Shown one piece after another: positions 33,852 through 39,648 of a DNA stretch of 39,648 nt; within the stretch, counting starts at the first letter, position 1, and the number at the start of each line of letters is the position of its first letter. Source of the stretch: Peptoniphilaceae bacterium (GTDB lineage Bacteria; Bacillota; Clostridia; Tissierellales; Peptoniphilaceae). The translations under genes were made by a program, and so were the position numbers. The stretch is from positions 1-39,648 of the forward strand of contig JALFST010000031.1 in the NCBI GenBank assembly GCA_022779285.1, in the 5' to 3' direction. The notes under the pieces were generated by a model that searched no databases, had not been told where the DNA came from, and worked only from the letters and a program-made list of their open reading frames with translations.

Positions 33852-34533
33852 TTTGGATGGTACGCTCATCAATTCACTTCCCTCGATTCGGAACAGTCTC
33901 AACCGTACGATGGAGCGTTTCGGGCATGCTCCGGTCAGTCCGGAGCGCACAAGAGAGCTTGTGGGAAACAGTTCGCGTTACCTTGTGGAGCATGCTTTGA
34001 GGGATCAAAAAAAGAATGTTTCGGGGGAGGAGATTCTTTCCGCCCTGGATGCTTATAACGCGGATTATCTATTGAACCCTATTTTTGGAACGTATGTTTA
34101 TGCAGGTATTTTGGAGCTTCTGAATGATTTGAAGAATCAGGGTGTAAAGATCGGCGTATTTTCAAATAAGCCCGAGAGTATCGTATATGCAGTTCTGGAC
34201 CATTTTTTTGGACAATCATATTTTGATGTCGTGCGCGGATTTCGCGAAGATACTCCGAGAAAGCCGGATCCGGCCGGATTGTTAAAAATAGCGAAGGAGC
34301 TGGGAATCTGTATCGGGGATATTCTCTATGTCGGGGACAGCGAGGTGGATGCGGAAGTGGGAGAGCGCGGTGAGGTGGAGACGATTCTGGTGAGCTACGG
34401 ATTCCGATCGAAGAAAATTTTGGAACCTTTGTGCTATGCACATTTATGTGATCATGTTTCGGATCTGAAAGCAGTACTGGAGGGGGAGCTTGCTGTTACT
34501 AAGAAAGGGAAAGGGGTAAATAACAATATATAA
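33832..34533 (+). CDS. HAD-superfamily phosphatase, phosphoglycolate-phosphatase-like
   Basis: 233 residues with HAD motif I FDLDGTLINS at the start, a helical C1 cap, motif II FSNKP (about 110), motif III KPDP (about 142) and motif IV GDSEVDAEVGERG. The DGTLxxS and GDSxxD pattern is that of Gph/PpaX-type enzymes acting on small phosphates such as phosphoglycolate or pyrophosphate. AAAGGAG precedes the ATG, inside the end of the methyltransferase gene, so the two are coupled. The substrate is uncertain. Confidence 0.9.
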   Translation: MNTVIFDLDGTLINSLPSIRNSLNRTMERFGHAPVSPERTRELVGNSSRYLVEHALRDQKKNVSGEEILSALDAYNADYLLNPIFGTYVYAGILELLNDLKNQGVKIGVFSNKPESIVYAVLDHFFGQSYFDVVRGFREDTPRKPDPAGLLKIAKELGICIGDILYVGDSEVDAEVGERGEVETILVSYGFRSKKILEPLCYAHLCDHVSDLKAVLEGELAVTKKGKGVNNNI

Positions 34534-34559
34534 ATTAGGCAGTGCGGGAGGTTTTTTCA

Positions 34560-34871
34560 ATGACAAGGCAAATTGACAGCGGAGAATTTAAAAATGAAGT
34601 GCTCGGAGGCAAGGGAGTAGTTCTGGTAGACTTTTTTGCTACCTGGTGCGGACCGTGTAAGATGATGGCGCCGGCTTTAGAGGAGTTGTCGGAAGCAGGA
34701 TACCGAATTTTCTCGGTTGATGTGGATGAGGAGCAGCTTTTAGCGGCACAGTACGGAATCATGAATATTCCTACGCTGATGATTTTTAAGGATGGCGAGA
34801 AAAAAGAGCAGATTGTCGGACTGACACCGAAAACGACAATCCGCGAAAAACTGGATTATTACGCAAATTAG
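34560..34871 (+). CDS. trxA: Thioredoxin
   Basis: 103-residue thioredoxin with the active site WCGPCK (Cys30, Cys33) and the cis-proline loop IPTLMIFKDG. It is a cytoplasmic dithiol reductant. The ATG at 34560 follows GGGAGG; an upstream GTG at 34542 would overlap that ribosome site. Its reductase gene begins 32 bp downstream, forming a thioredoxin couple. Confidence 0.96.
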   Translation: MTRQIDSGEFKNEVLGGKGVVLVDFFATWCGPCKMMAPALEELSEAGYRIFSVDVDEEQLLAAQYGIMNIPTLMIFKDGEKKEQIVGLTPKTTIREKLDYYAN

Positions 34872-34903
34872 TTTTTCAGCAGAGCTTGTTGAAAGGAGGC
34901 AGG

Positions 34904-35791
34904 ATGGAACATCTGTATGATGTGATCGTTGTCGGAGCAGGTCCGGCGGGTCTTTCCGCAGCGCTGAATGCAGCGATTCGAAACGGCAAGGTTCTCGTTA
35001 TTGGTCCTTCTGCCAGTGAAAAGCTCAATCGGGCACCGAAACTGGACAATGTGTTGGGGATTCCGAATGTTACGGGAGCTTCTCTTTTGGAGAGATATCG
35101 CAAGCAGGTTTCTCAATTTTCAAATGTATCTTTTTTAGAACAAAATGTGCAATTTATATATCCTATGGGCAATCACATAGGGTTCCTGATGCCGAATCAT
35201 GAAATCATAGAGGCTCGTACAGCTGTTGTGGCAACAGGCGTTAACTTTGGCAATCCGATTCCCGGTGAACAGGAGTTTTTGGGAAAAGGGGTCGGAACAT
35301 GTGCTACGTGCGATGCGGCATTGTACCGAGGAAAACCTGTTATTGTCGTAGGCTACAATGAAATGGCGGCGGAGGAGGCGAATTTTATTTCAGAGATGGC
35401 AAGTCAAACGACATTTATCAATATGACAGGAAGAAATGTCGATTTGAGCGAGGGGATTCTTGAGTTGAAGGAAAGGCCGAAACGCGTTATTGGAGATCGT
35501 GTCGCTGAAGGTCTGGAGCTGGAAACACAGACGATTTCCGCAGACGGAATCTTTTTTATCCGGGATGCAAAAAAAGCGGATGCTTTGATTCCGGGACTGA
35601 AAATGATCGGACCTCATATTGCGACAGATACATCGATGGCGACAAGCGTGGAGGGCATTTATGCGGCCGGAGATCTCGTGGGACAGCCCTATCAGGTGGA
35701 TACAGCCATCGGGAGAGGACAGATAGCGGGATTGTCGGCAGCGAAGGAAGCTGCTCGAAAGCGCATAGAGGAGGAAAAAGGAAAGCGGTAG
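34904..35791 (+). CDS. Thioredoxin reductase lacking NADPH motifs, FFTR-like
   Basis: 295-residue flavoprotein. The FAD fold is normal (VIVVGAGPAGLSAALNAAIR) and the redox pair is CATCD (Cys133, Cys136), as is the second FAD motif IYAAGDLVG. The NADPH site of TrxB is missing: VGGGDSA reads VGYNEMA (149-155) and no HRRxxxR follows. This is the hallmark of ferredoxin-dependent flavin thioredoxin reductases (FFTR) of clostridia, or of related pyridine-nucleotide-independent enzymes. Thioredoxin is encoded just upstream. AAAGGAGG five bases before ATG at 34904 fixes the start. Confidence 0.88.
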   Translation: MEHLYDVIVVGAGPAGLSAALNAAIRNGKVLVIGPSASEKLNRAPKLDNVLGIPNVTGASLLERYRKQVSQFSNVSFLEQNVQFIYPMGNHIGFLMPNHEIIEARTAVVATGVNFGNPIPGEQEFLGKGVGTCATCDAALYRGKPVIVVGYNEMAAEEANFISEMASQTTFINMTGRNVDLSEGILELKERPKRVIGDRVAEGLELETQTISADGIFFIRDAKKADALIPGLKMIGPHIATDTSMATSVEGIYAAGDLVGQPYQVDTAIGRGQIAGLSAAKEAARKRIEEEKGKR

Positions 35792-35855
35792 AGAAAACGG
35801 CGATAAGGATGCGGTGGCCAATCGAGGGATTTCAACAGAATTCCTTCGTGATCAT

Positions 35856-35900
35856 AGAAAAGAGGGCGTTTCCATTCCGGGAAACGCCCTCGTGTGTTTT
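35856..35900. terminator. Bidirectional terminator between trxR-like gene and lipoprotein gene
   Basis: GAGGGCGTTTCC (35862-35873) pairs with GGGAAACGCCCTC (35879-35891). It is followed by GTGTGTTTT on the plus strand and TTTTCTATG on the minus strand. Confidence 0.85.
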
Positions 35901-35905
35901 ATATT

Positions 35906-36685
35906 CTAATTGGATTCGCTTTTTCCGGTTTCATCCGGCGGGTTCGTCGACGAGTTCGACGGCGGATTAGAAGGAGGAGCGGGTTCCTTAGGTTCCTTGG
36001 GTTCGGTGGGAACACTTACGGACTCTTCCGGCTTTGATTCGGATGTATTCGGCGGTTCCGGTATTACCGGGAGATTGCTTGAAGATGCTTCTCCTTGTGA
36101 GCCGGATTCCGTGGCAGGAGTCACGATCGTTGTGCCGGAATCAGAAGGACTGCCCGGAGCGGAGGAAGCTGAAGAGGACGCGGAGGATGTGGAAACGGCA
36201 GCAGCCGGCGGTTGTGCCGGGCGTGAGACGCTTGGCTTTTCCTCAAGAGATTGATTTTTCACAAGTCCGCGCAGCTTTGAGGATTTCTCCACCTTGGAAA
36301 TCGTTCCGAGATCTTCTGTTGTTCCATTTGCCTTGTTGGATCCATCGTCTCCGATCGCTATAATGGCATCCTGTACGGATTGCAGGATTTTTTCGGAAAT
36401 GGCGCGACGAGAAATTTCCACCCCATCTCGATAGGTTACTTCATAGGCTACGCGGCTTTGCCCGCGGCGTCCTTTTTGCAAAATTTTGGTTTCTCCATTT
36501 TTTAAGGTTTTGTCGACTTTTGTATAAACCTTGAAATCCTGTTCTTCCAATCGAGTTTCCGTGCGCACATCCGATGATTCGGAGGATTCTGATGCCTCGA
36601 CGAGGGCAAATTTATCTTTTTGAGAAGTGCACGCCGTGAGGGAAAGACTCAAAATCAGAAGAGCTGCAAGTGTTGATTTTTTCAT
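35906..36685 (-). CDS. G5-domain lipoprotein with Ser/Pro-rich tail
   Basis: The start at 36685, with AGAGG upstream, gives a lipoprotein signal MKKSTLAALLILSLSLTAC with lipobox Cys19. Residues about 35-112 form a G5 domain (VYTKVDKTLKNGETKILQKG, then RGQSRVAYEVTYRDGVEISR), a fold found in cell-wall and peptidoglycan-associated proteins. The rest, about 110 residues, is low-complexity Ser, Pro, Thr, Glu, Ala with KEPKEPAPPSNPPSN near the end, typical of a wall-spanning spacer. No catalytic domain is seen. The product is probably membrane-anchored and reaches into or across the cell wall. It is transcribed against its neighbours and diverges from the rlmD-like gene across a direct-repeat region. 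Confidence 0.82.
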   Translation of the reverse strand: MKKSTLAALLILSLSLTACTSQKDKFALVEASESSESSDVRTETRLEEQDFKVYTKVDKTLKNGETKILQKGRRGQSRVAYEVTYRDGVEISRRAISEKILQSVQDAIIAIGDDGSNKANGTTEDLGTISKVEKSSKLRGLVKNQSLEEKPSVSRPAQPPAAAVSTSSASSSASSAPGSPSDSGTTIVTPATESGSQGEASSSNLPVIPEPPNTSESKPEESVSVPTEPKEPKEPAPPSNPPSNSSTNPPDETGKSESN

Positions 36686-36719
36686 AGGAACCTCTTTCGT
36701 TACATAAAGGTGTTTCTGC

Positions 36720-36761
36720 AAGAGATATGACATACTGAATATAAGAGATATGACATACTGA
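36720..36761. repeat. Two 19-bp direct repeats in a divergent promoter region
   Basis: AAGAGATATGACATACTGA occurs exactly at 36720-36738 and 36743-36761, a 23-bp period. It lies upstream of both the lipoprotein gene (minus) and the RNA methyltransferase gene (plus). A TATAAT at about 36791 can serve the latter. Confidence 0.8.
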
Positions 36762-36856
36762 TTACACTAAGTATACACAAGAAACGGGTTATAATAAAAT
36801 AAATTCATGATTTCACGTTAAAATTCATCAAAATAGAGATTGAATCGGAGACAAAT

Positions 36857-38305
36857 ATGGCAAAAAAAAAGAAAAAAATGGTGGAGGTGTTGATTGAGGA
36901 GATGGATTTTCCAAATCGGACCTCGGGTTGTATTTTAGAGGGAGCACCCTTTGATCCGATTGATCATATGCTGGAGATTGAACCGGATCGGCGAAAACTG
37001 GCCCATGGGGCGCCGATCATTACGAAGGGCGGAATTCCCGGACAGATTTGGCATGCTCAGGTGAAAAGGACGCGAGGAGAAAAGAAGGAGGTCATACTCC
37101 GACAGCTGCTGGAGAGATCTCCCTTGGAAAAGCATTGGGAATGCCCGAATGTTGAGCGCTGCGGAGGGTGTACCTATCAGACGCTTTCTTATGATATGGA
37201 ACACTTTTTTAAGGGAGCTCAGATGAAAAAGCTCTACGAGGAGGCGGGGATTACGAATATGGTTCCGCTTCGCCGCTCGCCGATCCATACGGGATACCGA
37301 AACAAGATGGAATATTCTTTTGGAGATCAGGTTCAGGATGGAGAGCTGACATTAGGTCTGCATCGCCCGGGTCGTTTTTATGAAATTGTACCGACGCCGC
37401 GATGTCGCATCGTTCCGGAGGATTTTAACCGTATACGGGCGGAGGTGGAGGCTTTTGGACGGGAATTGGGACTTTCCTACTATCACAAGGGTCGTCATAG
37501 CGGATTTTTGAGACATTTGGTTGTACGTGCTTCGCTCACAGCTCGGCAGCTTATGGTCAATCTGGTGACAACATCGGACGATGATATGCAGGCGAAGGAT
37601 TGGAAGCTTTTCATAGCACGTCTCAGAGCTTTGCCTTTGGAGTTTTCTCTTGTATCCGTTTTTCATACGACCAATGATTCGGTTTCGGATGCCGTGATTC
37701 CGGAAAAGCTTGAGCTTCTATACGGTCAGGATTATCTCGAAGAGAAGCTTTTCGATCTGACCTTCCGGGTGGGTCCTTTCTCTTTTTTTCAGCCGAATGT
37801 CCCGGGGGCCGAGAATCTTTATGCGAGGGCTGTTGAGCTGGCAGGCGATTTGCAGGGAAAGACGGTTTATGACCTGTATTCGGGAACCGGCACTCTGGCG
37901 CAGATTATGGCAAAGCATGCACAGCGTGTCGTGGGTGTGGAAATCGTGGAAGAGGCGGTAGAGCATGCCAGAAAGTCCGCTGAGCTGAATCATCTTCCCA
38001 ACTGCAGCTTCCGTGCGGCGGATGTCTATGAGGAGCTGACACGTCTGGCGGAAACAAGAGATTATCCGGATGTAGTCATGCTGGATCCTCCACGGGAGGG
38101 CGTGAATCCGAAGGCGATAGAGCATATCCTGGCGGCGAAACCGGAGCGTATTGTATATATTTCCTGTAATCCGCTTACCCATGTGCGGGATCTCCGGTTC
38201 TTTCGGCAAGGCGGATATCAGGTAAAGAGCGTGGAAGCCTTTGATCAGTTTCCGCGAACGAAGCATGTGGAGTCAGTAGTATTGCTGTCAAAGGTACAGA
38301 AGTAA
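36857..38305 (+). CDS. rlmD: RlmD/TrmA-family RNA (uracil-C5) methyltransferase
   Basis: 482-residue methyltransferase. A lysine-rich start and TRAM-like domain are followed by a 4Fe-4S ligand set (Cys96, Cys102, Cys105 and Cys183). The Rossmann domain has VYDLYSGTGTLAQIMA and LDPPREGVNP; the catalytic Cys lies in YISCNP and the base is the Glu of KHVESV. These enzymes methylate uracil C5 in 23S rRNA (RlmCD/RlmD in Firmicutes) or tRNA. Which uridine is modified cannot be told. The start ATG at 36857 gives MAKKKKKMVEV; the upstream ribosome site (GGAGAC) is moderate. Confidence 0.92.
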   Translation: MAKKKKKMVEVLIEEMDFPNRTSGCILEGAPFDPIDHMLEIEPDRRKLAHGAPIITKGGIPGQIWHAQVKRTRGEKKEVILRQLLERSPLEKHWECPNVERCGGCTYQTLSYDMEHFFKGAQMKKLYEEAGITNMVPLRRSPIHTGYRNKMEYSFGDQVQDGELTLGLHRPGRFYEIVPTPRCRIVPEDFNRIRAEVEAFGRELGLSYYHKGRHSGFLRHLVVRASLTARQLMVNLVTTSDDDMQAKDWKLFIARLRALPLEFSLVSVFHTTNDSVSDAVIPEKLELLYGQDYLEEKLFDLTFRVGPFSFFQPNVPGAENLYARAVELAGDLQGKTVYDLYSGTGTLAQIMAKHAQRVVGVEIVEEAVEHARKSAELNHLPNCSFRAADVYEELTRLAETRDYPDVVMLDPPREGVNPKAIEHILAAKPERIVYISCNPLTHVRDLRFFRQGGYQVKSVEAFDQFPRTKHVESVVLLSKVQK

Positions 38306-38332
38306 ATAGTGTAAATGGCCTTAAAATAAAGC

Positions 38333-38372
38333 ATTTCCGAGAGTTGGAGGTGTTCTTCCGGCTCTCGGAAAT
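38333..38372 (+). terminator. Stem-loop after rlmD
   Basis: ATTTCCGAGAG (38333-38343) pairs with CTCTCGGAAAT (38362-38372), with an inner GGA/TCC pairing. No T tract follows, so it may stabilise the 3' end rather than terminate. Confidence 0.5.
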
Positions 38373-38410
38373 ACTTGCTTATACCCTTTGTTTTCAATGA
38401 AAATCAAGGG

Positions 38411-38482
38411 GTTGAGTTGACAGGATGAAAATGGTCAAGGTCGAGTTGATAGAAAGACTTTGCGGAGGGTTGAGTGGATAGG
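38411..38482. repeat. Three imperfect repeats with a 29-bp period
   Basis: GTTGAGTTGACAGG (38411), GTCGAGTTGATAGA (38440) and GTTGAGTGGATAGG (38469) begin exactly 29 bp apart. Multiple spaced terminal repeats are typical of IS21-like transposon ends; no transposase is present beside them. Confidence 0.65.
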
Positions 38483-38537
38483 AATATAAAATTAGCTGAC
38501 CACCTGTATAGTGATCAGCTAATTTTATATTTTTTTA
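38483..38537 (+). terminator. Long AT-rich hairpin with T tract
   Basis: ATATAAAATTAGCTGA (38484-38499) pairs perfectly with TCAGCTAATTTTATAT (38515-38530), followed on the plus strand by seven T. It abuts the stop of the convergent Mrr gene. Confidence 0.85.
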
Positions 38538-39418
38538 AAGAACTCTTCATCAATAGCGTAGGTAGTTACTGGATGAACTCCAATTTCATATTCAGTGAGT
38601 TTGTTAATGAAATCTTCGCCATCCAGGAGGTCAATTTGCTGCTTTCCGGGGCTACAAGCTTCTTCTCTAGCTGCCTTTGAAAAAGTACCAGTTGTGATAA
38701 AGAGCCCCTTTTCTATGTTTGTGGTTAGAGAACCACGAAAGTCTCTAATGTCTGGTGCGCCGACAACACCGCTATATCGTTTGCATTGGAATGCAACATT
38801 GAAACTGAAAATCCCGTTGATTTTCAGTTTTCCAGTTCCATCAATCCCACCATCTCCAGATTTTTTTGTAACCTCAACTTGTGAGAAACCACATTCACGA
38901 AGAACACGCTGAGTTAATCTTTCAAAGCCGTAAGGATCCATTGTTTGAAGGATTTCTGCGAGTTTTTCTTTCCAAGGCTTTATTTCATCAGGGAATTCTT
39001 CATCATTATTAGTAGGGTCATCATCTTCAGGACTATCTTCTGCTGTAGTTACGGTTGCGGGTTTGTTTCGTTTTTCCGCATTCTTCTTTACAACAGAAGC
39101 CACAATTTCTTTTTCATCTAACTCATCTACACCTACAAAGTCAGGAGTGATTGACCATACGGAACGGGCACTATTTTGAATTACTCCGTATTTAGAAAGA
39201 TAGGTTCTTGCCCAAGCTAACTGATAAGACAACTCGCTTTGGTTAACCTTTCCCATGTGTGTAATATCAGCAACCTCATCCGGGATGTTTAAGTCTTTAA
39301 TCACTTGGTTGAGAATTTCATCATTAGTTCCAGAACCACCGAGTTCTTTCAAAGCGATAAAGACAGGCATTATTAACTTGTTGTATCGTGGAATTCGGCT
39401 GTCTATTTTATTTCGCAC
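38525..39418 (-). CDS. Mrr-family restriction endonuclease (type IV-like)
   Basis: 297 residues. An N-terminal Mrr_N winged-helix domain (about 1-95, RIPRYNKLIMPVFIALKELG, then SQLAWARTYLSKYGVI-like text) recognises DNA. An acidic linker (115-145) leads to the Mrr catalytic domain (about 150-285) with GYGFERLTQRVLRECGF-like helices and the PD-(D/E)xK nuclease core: Asp in GDGGIDG and the FQCKR Gln-Cys-Lys. Mrr enzymes cut modified DNA. The start is GTG at 39418 with GGAAG seven bases upstream. Codon use is more AT-rich than the flanking housekeeping genes, and no methyltransferase is adjacent, consistent with an acquired defence gene. Confidence 0.88.
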   Translation of the reverse strand: MRNKIDSRIPRYNKLIMPVFIALKELGGSGTNDEILNQVIKDLNIPDEVADITHMGKVNQSELSYQLAWARTYLSKYGVIQNSARSVWSITPDFVGVDELDEKEIVASVVKKNAEKRNKPATVTTAEDSPEDDDPTNNDEEFPDEIKPWKEKLAEILQTMDPYGFERLTQRVLRECGFSQVEVTKKSGDGGIDGTGKLKINGIFSFNVAFQCKRYSGVVGAPDIRDFRGSLTTNIEKGLFITTGTFSKAAREEACSPGKQQIDLLDGEDFINKLTEYEIGVHPVTTYAIDEEFFKKI

Positions 39419-39507
39419 ATGATCACTTCCTTTTGGGTATACTTACTTTTTATTATATATCAGTACACCGAAGAGATCAAGATCATAAAATTGTAGACAC
39501 GAAACTG

Positions 39508-39528
39508 ATGTCTTAACTGTCAAGACAT
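39508..39528. repeat. Short inverted repeat near the right edge
   Basis: ATGTCTT and AAGACAT separated by seven bases, between the Mrr gene and a truncated reading frame. It may be an element end or terminator; nothing decides. Confidence 0.35.
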
Positions 39529-39591
39529 ATGTTACAAATTCAGCTCATGGCTCTGACACACCTATCCTTTTTGCCCGGAAAAAGCAGTCGC

Positions 39592-39648
39592 CTAAGCAAC
39601 TACGGTTTCAAAATATTCTTGCACAACCTGTTCCGGACTTTTGAAATT
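39592..39648 (-). CDS. Truncated reading frame, possible transposase C-terminus
   Basis: The minus strand enters the window in an open frame that ends at TAG (39592-39594): NFKSPEQVVQEYFETVVA. The pattern N-[YF]-K-[TS]-P-E at a C-terminus is common in DDE transposases of the IS3/IS30 type (LNYKTPEE). Eighteen residues are too few to prove this. Confidence 0.35.
   Translation of the reverse strand, partial: NFKSPEQVVQEYFETVVA

Noticed and set aside
35910-36254. 114-residue Gly/Glu-rich plus-strand frame opposite the lipoprotein gene
   Set aside because: It mirrors the Ser/Pro-rich low-complexity tail and has no start signal.
36720-36761. Two-unit 19-bp direct repeat as a CRISPR remnant
   Set aside because: The spacer is only 4 bp and the position is a divergent promoter.

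Overview
The window is a chromosomal replication-origin region of a low-to-moderate G+C member of the Bacillota. Strong AGGAGG-type ribosome sites, the gene order rpmH-rnpA-yidD-yidC-jag-mnmE-mnmG-rsmG-parA-parB and dnaA-dnaN-yaaA-recF-gyrB-gyrA, and anaerobe-type genes (phosphotransacetylase, DUF438 family, a thioredoxin reductase without an NADPH site) point to an anaerobic clostridial or Tissierellia/Peptoniphilaceae-like bacterium. The family-level placement is an inference.

The origin lies at about 16.4-18.4 kb and is bipartite. One DnaA-box cluster sits between rpmH and dnaA. A second, carrying tandem boxes, a GG spacer and DnaA-trio repeats, sits between dnaA and dnaN. Transcription diverges from it. 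To the left (minus strand) run dnaA, dnaN, yaaA, recF, gyrB and gyrA, followed without a break by an anti-anti-sigma/anti-sigma/sigma cassette that overlaps the gyrA stop codon, and then a double-NUDIX gene closed by a terminator at 6754. To the right (plus strand) run rpmH, rnpA, yidD, yidC and jag, then mnmE, mnmG and rsmG, then cinA, parA, parB and a DUF4446 gene, then pta.

The 400 bp between rsmG and cinA hold seven copies of a palindrome related to TGTTTCATATGAAACA, and an eighth lies behind pta at 31131. This is the Firmicute parS site with its central CG replaced by TA. The ParB encoded 2-3 kb away has unusual residues at the positions known to set ParB/Noc DNA specificity. This candidate diverged partition system is the most striking feature of the window.

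Left flank (1-6.7 kb): a heterodimeric ABC exporter whose first half carries a fully degenerate ATP site, a DUF488/5-formyltetrahydrofolate cyclo-ligase fusion, and a DUF438/PAS gene broken by a nonsense codon and a frameshift. Right flank (31-38.3 kb): a CC/Se-motif protein gene with nicotinate phosphoribosyltransferase, an SpoU-type RNA methyltransferase with a HAD phosphatase, thioredoxin with a ferredoxin-type thioredoxin reductase, a G5-domain lipoprotein and an RlmD-like methyltransferase. The last 1.2 kb look accessory: 29-bp-period repeats, an Mrr-type restriction gene and the cut-off end of a possible transposase. No rRNA, tRNA, CRISPR array or intact insertion sequence was seen.
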